DNA of 64,000 nt from assembly GCF_002778325.1 (NCBI RefSeq), contig NZ_NESI01000009.1:62001-126000 (forward strand), read 5' to 3'. The translations under genes and the position numbers were made by a program. Positions within the stretch are counted from its first letter, which is position 1. Every line of letters begins with the position of its first letter. A model generated the notes under the pieces. The model was given only the letters and a program-made list of their open reading frames with translations, was not told the origin of the DNA and did no database searches. Of the stretch, positions 9,368-20,838 are shown piece by piece. The stretch comes from Limnohabitans sp. B9-3. GTDB taxonomy: Bacteria > Pseudomonadota > Gammaproteobacteria > Burkholderiales > Burkholderiaceae_C.

Positions 9368-10536
9368 TGTTGGCCCAATGGCTGCAAACCCTCTCGCCCG
9401 ATTTCGGGTATTTCCGCGTTTTCCAATACCTCACCTTCCGTGCGGTGATGGCCGCACTGACGGCGTTGTTGATTGGCCTGATCGCCGGGCCCGCTGTGAT
9501 TCGCCGTTTGGCGGCGCTCAAGATTGGCCAGCCAATTCGCGAGTACGCCATGCAAACGCATTTGGCCAAGAGCGGCACGCCCACCATGGGCGGTGTGTTG
9601 ATCTTGATCTGCATCGCGCTGTCCACGTTGTTGTGGGCCGACTTGTCGAACCGCTTTGTCTGGATCGTGATGATCGTGACCTTCGGCTTTGGCGCCGTGG
9701 GCTGGGCCGACGATTGGCGCAAAGTGGTCAACAAAGACCCCGAAGGCATGCCCTCGCGTGAGAAGTATTTGTGGCAATCGGCGATTGGTTTGGTGGCCGC
9801 CTTGTATTTGGTGTTCAGCATTTCCGAGAGCAGCAACTTGCGCGTGTTGGAGTTGTTCTACTCGTGGGTGAAGTCCGGCTTTGATGTGAACTTGCCACCC
9901 AAGGCCGGTCTGCTCTTGCCCTTCATCAAAGAGGTGAGCTACCCGCTGGGCGTGTTTGGCTTTGTCATCATGACTTACTTGGTCATCGTGGGCTCGAGCA
10001 ACGCGGTGAACTTGACCGACGGCTTGGATGGTTTGGCCATCATGCCCGTGGTGATGGTGGGCTCTGCTTTGGGCGTGTTTGCCTATGTGACCGGCAGCTC
10101 GGTGTACTCCAAATATTTGCTGTTTCCCTACATCCCCGGCTCTGGCGAGTTGATGGTGTTTTGTGCCGCCATGGCCGGTGCAGGTTTGGCCTTTTTGTGG
10201 TTCAACACCCACCCGGCCCAAGTCTTTATGGGCGATGTGGGCGCTTTGGCACTGGGTGGTGCCTTGGGCACGGTGGCGGTGATCGTGCGTCAAGAAATTG
10301 TGCTGGCCATCATGGGCGGCATCTTTGTAGTGGAAGCCCTGTCGGTCATGCTGCAAGTCACGTACTTCAAATACACCAAGAAAAAATATGGCGAAGGCCG
10401 TCGCATTTTGAAAATGGCGCCCTTGCACCACCACTTTGAGAAAAGCGGCTGGAAAGAAACCCAAGTCACCGTGCGTTTTTGGATCATCACCATGCTGCTG
10501 TGCTTGGTGGGTTTGTCGACCTTGAAGCTGAGATAA
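9358..10536 (+). CDS. mraY: Phospho-N-acetylmuramoyl-pentapeptide-transferase
   Basis: 392-residue polytopic inner-membrane enzyme (about ten spans) that transfers phospho-MurNAc-pentapeptide to undecaprenyl phosphate, producing lipid I. Signature segments are KSGTPTMGG, the aspartate-bearing [19 protein letters not shown] and the [11 protein letters not shown] loop near the end. The start overlaps the murF end and a ribosome site (AAAAAGGA) lies just inside murF. Length and motifs are complete. Confidence 0.97.
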   Translation: MLLMLAQWLQTLSPDFGYFRVFQYLTFRAVMAALTALLIGLIAGPAVIRRLAALKIGQPIREYAMQTHLAKSGTPTMGGVLILICIALSTLLWADLSNRFVWIVMIVTFGFGAVGWADDWRKVVNKDPEGMPSREKYLWQSAIGLVAALYLVFSISESSNLRVLELFYSWVKSGFDVNLPPKAGLLLPFIKEVSYPLGVFGFVIMTYLVIVGSSNAVNLTDGLDGLAIMPVVMVGSALGVFAYVTGSSVYSKYLLFPYIPGSGELMVFCAAMAGAGLAFLWFNTHPAQVFMGDVGALALGGALGTVAVIVRQEIVLAIMGGIFVVEALSVMLQVTYFKYTKKKYGEGRRILKMAPLHHHFEKSGWKETQVTVRFWIITMLLCLVGLSTLKLR

Positions 10537-10540
10537 GACG

Positions 10541-12442
10541 ATGCAGCAACTCCTCAACCAATCGGTGCTGATTCTGGGCTTGGGTGATTCCGGCCTGGCG
10601 ATGGCGCGTTGGTGCGTGCGTTGCGGGGCGCAAGTGCAAGTGGTCGACACGCGTGCGGAGCCGCCGCACCTGGCAGCCTTGCGCAGCGAGTTGCCACAGG
10701 TGACGTTCGTGCATGGTGCATTTGATGCCGCGTTGTTGCAGGGTTCCGACGACGGTCATGGCATTCGCGCCGTGTTCAAGAGCCCAGGGTTGAGCCCAGA
10801 GTCGGTGGCCTCTGTTTGGCAAGCGGCTCAGGCAGCTGGCTTGTGGATTGGCACAGAACTCACCTTGTTTGCGCAAGCCCTCAGCGATTTGCAAACAACA
10901 GCGGCTTATCACCCCAAGGTGTTGGCCATCACGGGCACCAACGGCAAAACCACGGTCACGTCCTTGACGGGCCAGTTGTTAGAGCGTGCGGGTTTGCGCG
11001 TGGCCATCGCAGGCAACATTGGTCCCACCTTGCTCGACACCTTGACGCAAGCGCTCGATGCCGCGGCCATTCAAGAGGCCGAGGCTGCTGAAAAAGCCAA
11101 GGCCGAACAAGACGAACTGGAAGCCGCACAGGCCGAAGAAGCCAAAGTGCAAGAGTCATTGGCAGCTGCGCAAGCGGCCAGCGTGTTGGCCGAGGCCAAA
11201 CTCCAAGCCAGCGTGGATGCTGCCTTGGCCGCTGCCGATCATGCACAACTCAGCATGACGCTGACGCAGCAAACTGAATCCTCTGAGGTGGAAGTTGTTG
11301 CCAGCCCTGACAGCGCAGAAACAACCGACAGCGAAATCGCGGTTGAAGAAGCCGCTGCAGATACGCCCTTCGATGTCGAGTTGCCCCAACTCGTGCCGCC
11401 ACCTCCACCGCCAGTGGATCATCCCTACTTGCCGCAAGTCTGGGTTCTGGAGTTGTCTAGCTTCCAGTTGGACGGCGTGACCAACTTCGAGCCCACCGCA
11501 GGTGCGGTGCTCAACCTCACACAAGACCATCTAGATTGGCATGGCGACATGCGTGCCTATGGCGCTGCCAAAGCCCGCATTTTTGGCCAGCACGGTGTGC
11601 TGGTGCTCAACCGCGACGATTTGGGCGTGATGAACATGCTGCCCGAACCCGTGCGCGTGAAGTTGCAAAAACCGCAAGTGCGTGCACACATCACCTTTGG
11701 CGGCGACTTGCCCCAACGCCCTGGCGACTACGGCATGGAGACGGTCAACGGCATGACCTGGCTGGTGCGGGCCTTGGAAGCCGACGAAACACGTCGCCGT
11801 CGCAAAGACGATGCAGAAGAAATTCACATTCAACGCTTGATGCCCGCCGATGCCTTGCGCATTCGCGGCCGCCATAACGCGCTGAACGCGTTGGCTGCAC
11901 TCGCTTTGGCGGGAAGCACACAGGCTACTTTGGCCCCGATGTTGTTTGGCTTGCGTGAATATCGCGGCGAGCCACACCGTGTTGAATCGGTCACGGTATT
12001 GAACGACGTCGAATACTTTGACGACAGCAAAGGCACCAATGTGGGTGCCACCGTGGCTGCGCTGCAAGGCTTGGGTGTGGAGCGCCGTTTGGTGGTGATC
12101 TTGGGTGGTGATGGCAAGGGGCAAGACTTCGCGCCCCTGCAAACCCCCATCACCCGCTATGCGCGCGGGGTGGTGCTGATCGGACGTGATGCGCCCTTAT
12201 TGCGAGAGGTGTTGCAAGACTGTGGCGTTCCCTTGGTTGACGCGACGAACTTGCCTGACGCTGTGGTGCAAGCCAGTCGCATGGCCCAAGCGCGTGATGC
12301 TGTGTTGTTGTCGCCGGCATGCGCAAGCCTCGACATGTTTCGCAACTACGCCCATAGAGCCGAGGTATTTGTGAGCGCCGTTCAAGCCTTGGCCGACGAA
12401 GCCGGACAGGTGTTGGACGTGACGCAAGGGGCAGGTGTATGA
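10541..12442 (+). CDS. murD: UDP-N-acetylmuramoylalanine--D-glutamate ligase with a large internal insertion
   Basis: 633 residues against the usual 440-510. It adds D-glutamate to UDP-MurNAc-L-Ala. Intact parts are the N-terminal nucleotide fold ([16 protein letters not shown]), ATP loop [17 protein letters not shown] at 158-162, [10 protein letters not shown] from 302, [14 protein letters not shown], the HN motif of [12 protein letters not shown] and [15 protein letters not shown] and LELSSFQ are normally separated by about 15-25 residues; here the gap is about 140. The extra block is Ala/Glu/Lys-rich and likely helical, then acidic Ser/Thr-rich, and ends in a run of seven prolines. The frame is open throughout, so this is an insertion and not a frameshift. 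It sits 4 bp after mraY and overlaps ftsW by 4 bp. Confidence 0.95.
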   Translation: MQQLLNQSVLILGLGDSGLAMARWCVRCGAQVQVVDTRAEPPHLAALRSELPQVTFVHGAFDAALLQGSDDGHGIRAVFKSPGLSPESVASVWQAAQAAGLWIGTELTLFAQALSDLQTTAAYHPKVLAITGTNGKTTVTSLTGQLLERAGLRVAIAGNIGPTLLDTLTQALDAAAIQEAEAAEKAKAEQDELEAAQAEEAKVQESLAAAQAASVLAEAKLQASVDAALAAADHAQLSMTLTQQTESSEVEVVASPDSAETTDSEIAVEEAAADTPFDVELPQLVPPPPPPVDHPYLPQVWVLELSSFQLDGVTNFEPTAGAVLNLTQDHLDWHGDMRAYGAAKARIFGQHGVLVLNRDDLGVMNMLPEPVRVKLQKPQVRAHITFGGDLPQRPGDYGMETVNGMTWLVRALEADETRRRRKDDAEEIHIQRLMPADALRIRGRHNALNALAALALAGSTQATLAPMLFGLREYRGEPHRVESVTVLNDVEYFDDSKGTNVGATVAALQGLGVERRLVVILGGDGKGQDFAPLQTPITRYARGVVLIGRDAPLLREVLQDCGVPLVDATNLPDAVVQASRMAQARDAVLLSPACASLDMFRNYAHRAEVFVSAVQALADEAGQVLDVTQGAGV

Positions 12443-13740
12443 CCGCACTGCGACAACCTAGCTTTGTGCCGAATTTTTTGCGTGCCATTGGACAGCGCGT
12501 CAGCCGCCTATGGGACGCCGACCAACCCGAAGCGGGCATCGATGTGTTGCCCGTCCGTGTGCAAGGCACCGAGTTCACCCACACCACAGCCTCCCCTGTG
12601 CATGTGAAAGGATTCGACCAGCCTTTGGTGTGGGTCACCTTCGCCTTGTTGATGTTTGGCTTGGTGATGGTCTATTCCGCATCGATTGCCATTCCGGATA
12701 ACCCACGCATGGGTGCGAACTACTCACCGACGCACTTTTTGACGCGCCACGCCATGTCCTTGTTTGTGGCATTTGTGGCGGCGCTGTTTGCCTTTCAAGT
12801 CCCGCTCAATACCTGGGAGCGCGTGGCGCCTTGGGTGTTTGTGGTCTCTATCGTGTTGTTGATTGCCGTGTTGATACCTTTCATCGGCAAGTCGGTGAAT
12901 GGCGCACGACGTTGGATCAGTTTGGGTTTTATGAACTTTCAGCCCTCTGAGTTGGCCAAATGGGGCGTGTTGCTCTACGCCGCCAACTACATGGTGCGCA
13001 AGATGGACGTGAAAGAAAAGTTCTTTGCCGCTGTGATGCCCATGGGCGCTGCGGTGTCCATTGTGGGTTTGTTGTTGTTGTCCGAACCCGACATGGGCGC
13101 GTTCATGGTGATCGCTGTGATCGCCATGGGCATCTTGTTTTTGGGTGGTGTCAATGCCCGCATGTTCTTCTTGATTGCGACGGCTTTGATTGGGGTGTTC
13201 GCTTTGATCATCGCGTCCTCGCCCTGGCGTCGCGAGCGCATTTTTGCCTACCTCGACCCTTGGAGCATGGAACATGCGTTGGGCAAGGGTTACCAGTTGT
13301 CGCATTCTTTGATTGCCATTGGTCGTGGAGAGATATTTGGCGTGGGTTTAGGCGGCAGTATTGAAAAACTGCATTGGTTACCCGAGGCGCACACCGACTT
13401 TTTGCTGGCGGTGATTGGCGAAGAGTTTGGTTTTGTCGGCGTGGTGTTGGTGATTGGCATGTTCATGTGGCTGACGCGCCGCATCATGTACATCGGCCGC
13501 CAAGCCATCGCCATGGACCGTGTGTTTGCCGGTTTGGTGGCGCAGGGCGTGGGCATTTGGATTGGCTTTCAATCGTTCATCAACATGGGTGTGAACCTCG
13601 GCGCTTTGCCCACCAAAGGACTGACCTTGCCATTGATGAGCTACGGCGGCTCTGCCATCTTGCTCAACCTCATTGCGATTGCGGTCGTGCTGCGCGTGGA
13701 TTATGAAAACCGTGTGGTCATGCATGGAGGGCGGCTATGA
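12439..13740 (+). CDS. ftsW: Septal peptidoglycan glycosyltransferase FtsW
   Basis: 433-residue SEDS-family polytopic membrane protein. It starts with about 60 cytoplasmic residues. SEDS hallmarks are [55 protein letters not shown] and [12 protein letters not shown]. With FtsI it polymerises lipid II at the septum. It overlaps murD (4 bp) and murG (4 bp). The second SEDS protein of the window (26755-27909) fits RodA better, because this one lies in the dcw cluster. Confidence 0.96.
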   Translation: MTALRQPSFVPNFLRAIGQRVSRLWDADQPEAGIDVLPVRVQGTEFTHTTASPVHVKGFDQPLVWVTFALLMFGLVMVYSASIAIPDNPRMGANYSPTHFLTRHAMSLFVAFVAALFAFQVPLNTWERVAPWVFVVSIVLLIAVLIPFIGKSVNGARRWISLGFMNFQPSELAKWGVLLYAANYMVRKMDVKEKFFAAVMPMGAAVSIVGLLLLSEPDMGAFMVIAVIAMGILFLGGVNARMFFLIATALIGVFALIIASSPWRRERIFAYLDPWSMEHALGKGYQLSHSLIAIGRGEIFGVGLGGSIEKLHWLPEAHTDFLLAVIGEEFGFVGVVLVIGMFMWLTRRIMYIGRQAIAMDRVFAGLVAQGVGIWIGFQSFINMGVNLGALPTKGLTLPLMSYGGSAILLNLIAIAVVLRVDYENRVVMHGGRL

Positions 13741-14837
13741 CCATGCGCACCTCCAAGCTCACTCGCACCGCGTTGATCATGGCGGGCGGTACAGGTGGTC
13801 ACATCTTTCCAGGCTTAGCCGTGGCTGCGCTGATGCGCGAACGCGGTTGGCATGTGCATTGGGTAGGCGCACCAGCGCCCAGCATGGAAAGCCGCTTGGT
13901 GCCTGCGCAAGGCATTGCCTTGGAAACCGTGCAGTTTGGTGGTGTGCGCGGCAAAGGCTTCAAGACTTTGGCGTTGTTGCCTTTCAAGCTCTTGCGTGCG
14001 TTCTGGCAAAGCTTGCAAGTGGTGCGTCGCGTGAAACCCGATGCCGTGGTGGGCTTGGGTGGCTACATCAGTTTCCCTGCGGGTTTGATGGCCGTGTTGC
14101 TGGGTAAGCCCTTGGTGCTCCACGAACAAAATTCCGTGGCAGGCATGGCTAACAAAGTGTTGGCCAAAGTTGCCGACCGCGTGTTCACCGCCTTCCCGAG
14201 CGTGATGCCCAAAGCCGAGTGGGTGGGCAACCCTTTGCGTGAGGGTTTTGTCACACAAGCCACACCGGCTGAGCGCTTTGCCAACCGCAGCGGCCCCTTG
14301 CGCGTGTTGGTGGTCGGCGGCAGTTTGGGTGCGCAAGCCTTGAACACTCTCGTGCCGCAGGCCTTGGCCTTGATTCCTGTAGCCCAGCGTCCCACGGTCT
14401 TGCATCAAAGTGGTGCCAAACAAATTGACGCCTTGCAGGCTGCGTATGCGCAAGCAGGCGTGCAAGCCGAACTCACCCCCTTCATTGACGACACCGCCCA
14501 AGCCTTTGCCATGGCTGACATCGTCATTGCCCGTGCGGGGGCCAGCACCGTCACCGAGTTGGCCGCGGTGGGCGTGGCAGCGATTTATGTGCCATTCCCC
14601 CATGCGGTGGACGACCACCAAACCACCAACGCCCGTTTCTTGGTAGAAGCTGGCGGGGGTTGGTTGATTCCACAAGCCGAGTTGAACGCCCAAGACTTGG
14701 CCAACCGATTGCAATTCATGACACGACGCACGCTGCAAGCCTGCGCAGAGAAAGCCTACGCGATGAGAAAAATTGACGCCGCTCAAGCGGTGGTCGCTGC
14801 CTGCGAAACCTTGGCAGCCAAAGGGGATAAGGCATGA
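13737..14837 (+). CDS. murG: UDP-N-acetylglucosamine--MurNAc-(pentapeptide) pyrophosphoryl-undecaprenol GlcNAc transferase
   Basis: 366-residue GT28 glycosyltransferase that converts lipid I to lipid II on the inner face of the membrane. The N-terminal glycine loop [40 protein letters not shown], the second glycine loop [12 protein letters not shown] and the donor-site [14 protein letters not shown] are present. ATG at 13737 overlaps the ftsW stop (ATGA); an ATG two codons later is equally possible. Coupled to murC by a 4-bp overlap. Confidence 0.97.
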   Translation: MTMRTSKLTRTALIMAGGTGGHIFPGLAVAALMRERGWHVHWVGAPAPSMESRLVPAQGIALETVQFGGVRGKGFKTLALLPFKLLRAFWQSLQVVRRVKPDAVVGLGGYISFPAGLMAVLLGKPLVLHEQNSVAGMANKVLAKVADRVFTAFPSVMPKAEWVGNPLREGFVTQATPAERFANRSGPLRVLVVGGSLGAQALNTLVPQALALIPVAQRPTVLHQSGAKQIDALQAAYAQAGVQAELTPFIDDTAQAFAMADIVIARAGASTVTELAAVGVAAIYVPFPHAVDDHQTTNARFLVEAGGGWLIPQAELNAQDLANRLQFMTRRTLQACAEKAYAMRKIDAAQAVVAACETLAAKGDKA

Positions 14838-16255
14838 AGCACGCCATTCGTCACATCCATTTCGTCGGCATCGGTGGTGCAGGCATGAGCGGCATCGCTG
14901 AGGTGCTGCTGAATTTGGGCTATGTCATTTCAGGTTCCGACTTGTCAGACAGCGCCGCCTTGAAGCGCTTGAAAAGCTTGGGTATTCAAACCTACGTGGG
15001 CCACGATGCCGCTCACATTGTGGGTGCCGATGCGGTGGTTACCTCGACGGCTGTGCAAGCCAGCAACCCCGAAGTGGTGGCGGCACACGCCAAACTCATT
15101 CCTGTGGTGCCACGCGCTGTCATGTTGGCCGAGTTGATGCGCCTCAAAACCGGCGTGGCCATTGCGGGCACACACGGCAAAACCACCACCACCAGCTTGG
15201 TCGCCAGTGTGTTGGCCGAAGCAGGCCTAGACCCCACGTTTGTGATTGGTGGCAAGCTGACCAGCGCGGGCGCGAATGCCAAATTGGGTTCAGGCGACTA
15301 CATCGTGGTCGAAGCTGACGAGTCGGATGCCTCGTTCTTGAACCTGCTGCCTGTGATGGCCGTGGTGACCAACATCGACGCCGACCACATGGACACGTAT
15401 GGCCATGACTTCAACCGGTTGAAGGCCGCGTTTGTGGAGTTTTTGCACCGCATGCCGTTTTATGGCGCTGCTATTTTGTGCACCGACGATGCGGCTGTGC
15501 GCAGCATCTTGTCGGATGTGTCGCGCCCCATCACCAGCTACGGCTTCAACGAGCAAGCACAAGTGCGCGGTGTGAATGTGCGTGCCGACAACGGTCGCAT
15601 GTGCTTCACCGTGCAACGCCGCAATGGCATCACGCTGCCTGACTTGGACATCACTCTGAACTTGGCAGGCGAGCACAACGTGCTCAATGCCTTGGCCGCC
15701 ATTGCGATTGCCGTGGAGCTCAACGTGCCAGACGAAGCGGTGCAAAAAGCTTTGGCCGAATTCAAAGGCGTGGGTCGTCGGTTCCAGCGTCACGGCGAAG
15801 TCGCGGCGAAGGCGGGGGGTGAGTTCACGCTCATCGAAGACTACGGCCACCATCCCGTGGAAGTGGCCGCAACGTTGGCTGCGGCACGCGGTGCCTTTCC
15901 GGGCCGTCGTTTGGTGTTGGCATTTCAGCCGCACCGCTACACACGAACCCGTGACTGCTTTGAAGACTTCGTGCAAGTCATGGGCCGCGCCGATGTGCTG
16001 TGGCTGTCCGAGATTTACGCTGCCGGCGAAACCCCAATTGCCGCCGCCGATGGCCGCGCCCTGTCGCGTGCCATGCGTGTAGCGGGACACGAAGCTTTGG
16101 TCTTTGTGGATGACATTCAAAACATGGCCCAAGTCATTGCCGACCACGCCCGAGCGGGCGATGTGGTGATGTGCATGGGCGCAGGCTCCATTGGCCAAGT
16201 GCCCGCCCAAGTGCTGGCGCTGGTCGCGCAACACAACACTTCTGTGAAAAGTTAA
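14834..16255 (+). CDS. murC: UDP-N-acetylmuramate--L-alanine ligase
   Basis: 473 residues. It attaches L-alanine to UDP-MurNAc, the first peptide-stem step. [16 protein letters not shown] is the nucleotide-fold glycine motif, [12 protein letters not shown] the ATP loop, EADESDASF and [10 protein letters not shown] central-domain motifs, and EDYGHHPVE and [11 protein letters not shown] mark the C-terminal domain as MurC. Compare mpl at 31679-33118, a paralogue used in recycling. Ends 3 bp before ddlB. Confidence 0.97.
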   Translation: MKHAIRHIHFVGIGGAGMSGIAEVLLNLGYVISGSDLSDSAALKRLKSLGIQTYVGHDAAHIVGADAVVTSTAVQASNPEVVAAHAKLIPVVPRAVMLAELMRLKTGVAIAGTHGKTTTTSLVASVLAEAGLDPTFVIGGKLTSAGANAKLGSGDYIVVEADESDASFLNLLPVMAVVTNIDADHMDTYGHDFNRLKAAFVEFLHRMPFYGAAILCTDDAAVRSILSDVSRPITSYGFNEQAQVRGVNVRADNGRMCFTVQRRNGITLPDLDITLNLAGEHNVLNALAAIAIAVELNVPDEAVQKALAEFKGVGRRFQRHGEVAAKAGGEFTLIEDYGHHPVEVAATLAAARGAFPGRRLVLAFQPHRYTRTRDCFEDFVQVMGRADVLWLSEIYAAGETPIAAADGRALSRAMRVAGHEALVFVDDIQNMAQVIADHARAGDVVMCMGAGSIGQVPAQVLALVAQHNTSVKS

Positions 16256-16258
16256 GTC

Positions 16259-17242
16259 ATGAGTGACACCTCTACATTCAATATCGAGAACGCCAAGGTC
16301 GCGGTGCTGATGGGCGGCATGTCGGCCGAGCGCGATGTGTCGATCATGTCGGGCACGGGCGTGCTCAAGGCGCTGCAGTCCAAAGGCGTGAACGCGTTGG
16401 CGTTTGATCCGGCTGAACGCAGCTTGGACGATCTCAAGCGCGAGGGGTTCACCCACGCCTTCATCGCTTTGCATGGCCGTTACGGCGAAGACGGTTCGGT
16501 GCAAGGCGCGCTGGAGTTGTTGGGCATTCCCTACACCGGCTCTGGCGTGATGGCCTCGGCCATGGCCATGGACAAGGTGATGACCAAGCGTGTGTGGTCG
16601 GCAGTCGGCTTGTCGACACCGGGCTATGTGTGGCTCGCCCCTGAAGACCAAACGGCCGAGAATATTCAAGCCATTCCAGCCAAATTGGGATTGCCTTTGA
16701 TCGTGAAGCCACCTCGCGAAGGCTCGTCGATTGGCATGAGTAAGGTCACTGAGGCCTCGCAAATTCAAGCGGCCACCGCGTTGGCGACGCGTTACGACCC
16801 TGATTTGTTGTGCGAAGAATTCATCACGGGCGAAGAATTGACGTGTCCGATTTTGGGCAATGGACCCACTGCACGCGCTTTGCCTGTGGTGCGCATCGCC
16901 GCTCCCGATGGTGCCTACGATTATCAAAATAAGTATTTCACCGACGATGTGAAATACCACTGCCCAAGCGATTTGCCTGAAGCCGAAGAGACCGAAATTC
17001 AACGCTTGGTCGTGGCGGCCTACCGTGCCTTGGGTTGCCGTGGTTGGGGACGCGCCGACATCATGTTGCGTGCCAGTGATCGCAAACCCTTTTTGCTGGA
17101 GATGAACACCTCCCCAGGCATGACCAGCCATTCGTTGGTGCCCATGTCGGCGCGCGCCGCAGGCATCAGCTACGAAGATTTGTGCTTGACGCTGCTGGCC
17201 AGCGCCACGCTGGATCACCCACAAGGACCTGCGCACGCATGA
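16259..17242 (+). CDS. ddlB: D-alanine--D-alanine ligase
   Basis: 327-residue ATP-grasp enzyme making D-Ala-D-Ala for Mur[18 protein letters not shown] is the N-terminal signature, [27 protein letters not shown] the substrate region, and [20 protein letters not shown] the C-terminal metal/ATP site. Its stop overlaps the ftsQ start (ATGA). Named ddlB by dcw position. Confidence 0.96.
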   Translation: MSDTSTFNIENAKVAVLMGGMSAERDVSIMSGTGVLKALQSKGVNALAFDPAERSLDDLKREGFTHAFIALHGRYGEDGSVQGALELLGIPYTGSGVMASAMAMDKVMTKRVWSAVGLSTPGYVWLAPEDQTAENIQAIPAKLGLPLIVKPPREGSSIGMSKVTEASQIQAATALATRYDPDLLCEEFITGEELTCPILGNGPTARALPVVRIAAPDGAYDYQNKYFTDDVKYHCPSDLPEAEETEIQRLVVAAYRALGCRGWGRADIMLRASDRKPFLLEMNTSPGMTSHSLVPMSARAAGISYEDLCLTLLASATLDHPQGPAHA

Positions 17243-18078
17243 CCTCGCGCTACACCACCCACCTGCGTCCGCGCCCTGAGGTCAACACCTCGGTGGCCTT
17301 GCCGCTGGATGTTCGTCTCATGCACATGGCGGCGTCGCTCATGTTTGTGGCGGTGATCGTGGGTGTGCTGTGTGCCGGTGTATGGGCCTTGGTCCGCTTG
17401 CCTGTGTTTGCCTTGACGGGTATCACGGTGTTGGGTGAGGTCGATCACAACAACGCGGTGACTTTGCGTGCCAATGTGACGTCCAAGATGACGGGCAACT
17501 TCTTCACCGCCGATTTAGACCGCGTGCGAAGCACGTTTGAGAACGTGCCTTGGGTGCGTTTGGCGACCGTGCAGCGTGAGTTCCCCAACCGCTTGCGCGT
17601 GACCTTGCAAGAGCACAAGCCTGTGGCGTTTTGGGGCGATGACAGCGAGTCTCGTTTTGTCAACTCTTACGGCGAAGTGTTTGAAGCCAACGTCGGTGAC
17701 TTAGACGACGAAAAATTGCCACGTTTGAGTGGCCCAGACAGCCAGTCAGAGCAAGTCTTGGCCATGTATTTGGCCTTGGCGCCACAGTTCAAAAACATGA
17801 CGTTGGTGCTCGACAGCTTGGAACTCACGGGGCGCGGCAGTTGGCGCGCGCATGTGGGCCGCAATGCGGTGATTGAGTTGGGTCGTGGCAACACGCAAGA
17901 AGTGATAGCGCGCATGCAAGTGATGAACCAGACCTTGGTGCAAGTCACCCAGAAATTAGGCCGCAAGGTCAGCGCCATTGAGTCAGCGGACTTGCGACAC
18001 GACAACGGTTATGCGCTTCGATTGCGCGGCGTCAGCACCCAAGATGTGTTGGCGCCACGCGCACGAACTGGGCAATAG
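17239..18078 (+). CDS. ftsQ: Cell division protein FtsQ
   Basis: 279-residue bitopic protein. About 30 cytoplasmic residues precede a membrane span ([20 protein letters not shown]), followed by the periplasmic POTRA domain ([24 protein letters not shown]) and the beta domain ([30 protein letters not shown]). It recruits FtsB/FtsL and later division proteins. I use ATG at 17239, the ATGA overlap with ddlB; an in-frame ATG at 17182 would put 19 extra residues inside ddlB and is unlikely. Confidence 0.94.
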   Translation: MTSRYTTHLRPRPEVNTSVALPLDVRLMHMAASLMFVAVIVGVLCAGVWALVRLPVFALTGITVLGEVDHNNAVTLRANVTSKMTGNFFTADLDRVRSTFENVPWVRLATVQREFPNRLRVTLQEHKPVAFWGDDSESRFVNSYGEVFEANVGDLDDEKLPRLSGPDSQSEQVLAMYLALAPQFKNMTLVLDSLELTGRGSWRAHVGRNAVIELGRGNTQEVIARMQVMNQTLVQVTQKLGRKVSAIESADLRHDNGYALRLRGVSTQDVLAPRARTGQ

Positions 18079-18099
18079 AAGAGAAAGAACGAGGCTGTT

Positions 18100-19329
18100 A
18101 TGGCAAAAGAGTACAAAGATTTGGTGGTCGGCTTAGACATTGGCACAGCCAAGGTCATGGTCGTGGTCGCCGAAGTTCTGCCAGGCGGCGAGCTCAAGCT
18201 CGCTGGTTTGGGCGTATCGCCCAGCAGCGGTTTGAAACGCGGTGTGGTGGTCAACATCGACGCCACCGTGCAAAGCATTCAACAGGCCTTGAAAGAAGCC
18301 GAGTTGATGGCCGACTGCAAGATCACGCGGGTCTACACGGGCATCACGGGCAGCCACATTCGCGGCATCAACTCGACGGGTATGGTGGCGGTGAAAGACA
18401 AAGAAGTCACAGCGCCTGATGTCGCGCGTGTGGTGGAAACAGCCAAAGCCATCAACATTTCAACCGACCAACGTTTGTTGTTGGTGCAGCCGCAAGAATT
18501 TGTGATCGACGGTCAAGATGTGCGTGAACCGATTGGCATGAGCGGTATTCGTTTGGAAGCCAAGGTGCACATCGTCACAGGGGCGCAAAGTGCGGCAGAA
18601 AACATCATCAAATGCGTGCGTCGCTGCGGTTTGGATGTGGACCAGTTGATGCTCAACCCCTTGGCGTCGAGTTTGTCGGTGTTGACCGATGACGAGCGCG
18701 AATTGGGTGTGGCTTTGGTCGACATTGGTGCGGGCACCACCGACGTGGCGATCTTCACCAACGGTGCGATCCGTCACACCGCCGTGATTCCCATCGCGGG
18801 TGACTTGATCACCAGTGACATTGCGATGGCTTTGCGCACGCCCACCAAAGATGCGGAAGAGATCAAGATTGAATCGGGCTATGCCAAGCAAATGTTGGCT
18901 GACCCGGAGGTGCAAGTGGAAGTGCCAGGCCTGGGTGACCGCGCACCGCGCATGCTCAGTCGCCAAGCGTTGGCTGGTGTGATTGAGCCGCGTGTGGAGG
19001 AGATCTTTTCGTTGGTGCAACAAGTCATCCGCGAGTCCGGTTACGAAGAAGTGCTGTCGTCAGGCATTGTGCTGACGGGCGGCAGCGCGGTGATGCCAGG
19101 CATGGTCGAGTTGGGCGAAGACATTTTCTTGAAGCCCGTGCGTCGCGGTGTGCCGCACTACAAGAGCGCCTTGGCCGACATGGTCTCGCAACCGCGTTCT
19201 GCCACGGTGATGGGCTTGCTCGAAGAAGCCCGCATGGCACGTTTGCGCGGTTTCAAAGTGTCGCAAAAGGGTGGTTCGGTGAAGTCTGCGATGGACCGAA
19301 TCAAAGACTGGTTCGTGGGGAACTTTTGA
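18100..19329 (+). CDS. ftsA: Cell division protein FtsA
   Basis: 409-residue actin-fold ATPase that tethers FtsZ filaments to the membrane. VVGLDIGTAKVMVVVAEV is the phosphate-1 loop, VDIGAGTTDVAIF phosphate-2 and VLTGGSAVMPGMVELGE the adenosine motif. The 1C subdomain follows the first motif. The C-terminus SAMDRIKDWFVGNF is the amphipathic membrane-targeting helix. It lies 21 bp after ftsQ and 180 bp before ftsZ. Confidence 0.97.
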   Translation: MAKEYKDLVVGLDIGTAKVMVVVAEVLPGGELKLAGLGVSPSSGLKRGVVVNIDATVQSIQQALKEAELMADCKITRVYTGITGSHIRGINSTGMVAVKDKEVTAPDVARVVETAKAINISTDQRLLLVQPQEFVIDGQDVREPIGMSGIRLEAKVHIVTGAQSAAENIIKCVRRCGLDVDQLMLNPLASSLSVLTDDERELGVALVDIGAGTTDVAIFTNGAIRHTAVIPIAGDLITSDIAMALRTPTKDAEEIKIESGYAKQMLADPEVQVEVPGLGDRAPRMLSRQALAGVIEPRVEEIFSLVQQVIRESGYEEVLSSGIVLTGGSAVMPGMVELGEDIFLKPVRRGVPHYKSALADMVSQPRSATVMGLLEEARMARLRGFKVSQKGGSVKSAMDRIKDWFVGNF

Positions 19330-19509
19330 CCATGATCCCTTTTCACACCCATTATTTTGCGCGTGGCGGTCCACCCCCGAGGCGGCTCAGTGGTCGACGA
19401 TGGCGACCCTGCGCTGCAACCGCCCCGCCATCCTGAGGCGCGGTATGAACAGACAAGAATTTTTGAAATCAAGGCAACTGCAAATTTTTAGATCGATAGG
19501 AGAAAAATC
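19330..19509. other. ftsA-ftsZ intergenic region
   Basis: This is the only long gap (180 bp) inside the dcw cluster, GC-rich in its first half and AT-rich near ftsZ, with AGGAG at 19499-19503 as the ftsZ ribosome site. Extra ftsZ promoters are common at this spot in proteobacteria, but I see no convincing -35/-10 pair. No coding potential. Confidence 0.4.
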
Positions 19510-20772
19510 ATGAGCATCGAAATGATCGAAGTTGAAGCATTCAACTCAGGCACCCAAATCAAAGTCATTGGCGTGGGCGGCGGCGGCGGCAACGCGGTCG
19601 AGCACATGATTCGCTCGGGCGTGCAAGGCGTGGAGTTCGTCACCGCGAACACCGACGCACAAGCCTTGCGCGTGAGCAATGCGCACAAAGTGATTCAACT
19701 GGGCTCGAGCGGCCTAGGCGCTGGCAGCAAGCCAGAGCGCGGCCGTGAAGCGGCTGAAGCGGCGATCGATGAAATCCGTATCGCACTGGAAGGCACCAAC
19801 ATGCTGTTCGTGACGGCCGGTATGGGCGGCGGCACCGGCACGGGCGCTGCGCCTGTGGTGGCACGCGTAGCACGCGAAATGGGCATCTTGACCGTGGGCG
19901 TGGTGACCAAGCCGTTTGAGTTTGAAGGCAACCGCCGCATGGGCAATGCCGAAGCAGGCTTGGCCGAGCTCGAAGCCAATGTGGACTCCTTGATCGTGGT
20001 GTTGAACGACAAGTTGATGGACGTGTTGGGCGACGACGCCAGCCAAGACGAAGCCTTCGCTTTTGCCAACGACGTGTTGAAAAACTCGGTCGGCGGTATT
20101 GCCGAGATCATCAACGTGGAAGCCTTGGTGAACGTCGACTTTGAAGACGTGCGCACCGTGATGAGCGAGACTGGCAAAGCCATGATGGGCACGGCGGTGG
20201 CCAATGGCCCAGACCGTGCACGCATCGCGGCTGAGCAAGCCGTGGCTTGCCCGCTGCTCGAAGGCGTGGACATGTCGGGTGCCAAGGGCGTGTTGGTGTT
20301 GATCACTGCTGCCAAGGGTGGCTTGAAGATGTCTGAGTCGCGCGAAGCCATGAACACGATTCGCAAGTTCGCTTCACCAGACGCACATGTCATTTACGGT
20401 ACGGCTTATGACGAAGATCTGGGCGACCAAATTCGCGTCACGGTGGTCGCCACAGGTTTGGCCGGTGGCCGTCGCGCAGCGCCTCAGTTGCAAGTGTTGC
20501 GCACAGGCACGGACGGCATGAGCTTTCCCACCACGCAAGCGCCTAACGCATCGCCCGCAGGTTTAATGGCCGCAGCGTCGGCTGGCTTGTCTGGCTTGGC
20601 CTCTGGTTTGGGCGTGGGGACTACCCGCGCACAGCCTGACTACAACAGCATGGCCGTGCCTAGCGTGTGGCGTACCAACCGTACCCAAGCCGCTGCCAAG
20701 GTCGATGCTTTGTCATCGGGTGGTATGGACGATTACGAAATTCCAGCCTTCTTGCGCAAGCAAGCTGACTAA
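19510..20772 (+). CDS. ftsZ: Cell division protein FtsZ (tubulin-like GTPase)
   Basis: 420 residues. It polymerises into the Z ring at midcell. IKVIGVGGGGGNAVEHM is the nucleotide-binding N-terminus, TAGMGGGTGTGAAPVVA the tubulin signature (GTP loop), and VLNDKLMDVLGDDASQDEAF contains the T7-adjacent region. A variable linker of about 60 residues precedes the conserved tail DDYEIPAFLRKQAD, which binds FtsA and ZipA-type partners. Confidence 0.98.
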   Translation: MSIEMIEVEAFNSGTQIKVIGVGGGGGNAVEHMIRSGVQGVEFVTANTDAQALRVSNAHKVIQLGSSGLGAGSKPERGREAAEAAIDEIRIALEGTNMLFVTAGMGGGTGTGAAPVVARVAREMGILTVGVVTKPFEFEGNRRMGNAEAGLAELEANVDSLIVVLNDKLMDVLGDDASQDEAFAFANDVLKNSVGGIAEIINVEALVNVDFEDVRTVMSETGKAMMGTAVANGPDRARIAAEQAVACPLLEGVDMSGAKGVLVLITAAKGGLKMSESREAMNTIRKFASPDAHVIYGTAYDEDLGDQIRVTVVATGLAGGRRAAPQLQVLRTGTDGMSFPTTQAPNASPAGLMAAASAGLSGLASGLGVGTTRAQPDYNSMAVPSVWRTNRTQAAAKVDALSSGGMDDYEIPAFLRKQAD

Positions 20773-20826
20773 GAATTTCGATCGCAACGATTGAACCGAT
20801 CAATCCCTCTGCAAAGGGGGACTGAT

Positions 20827-20832
20827 TAAAAT
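20827..20832 (+). promoter_or_regulatory. Candidate -10 box placed 6 nt before the lpxC start
   Basis: TAAAAT ends 6 nt before GTG 20839. No Shine-Dalgarno lies at normal distance; the nearest purine run, GGGGGA, is about 17 nt away. With transcription starting 6-8 nt after a -10 box, the mRNA would begin at or next to the start codon. No clear -35 found. Confidence 0.4.
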
Positions 20833-20838
20833 TCATCC

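Noticed and set aside
9100-10650. 516-codon antisense frame over mraY
   Set aside because: Shadow of mraY; His/Gln-rich low-quality protein with no motif.
15290-17236. 648-codon antisense frame over murC and ddlB
   Set aside because: Its residue composition (His, Arg, Gln excess) is typical of the reverse complement of high-GC coding DNA, and both sense genes are unmistakable.
20800-20832. Terminator between ftsZ and lpxC
   Set aside because: The possible stem CCCTCT/AGGGGG has mismatches and no T-run; it is too weak to call.
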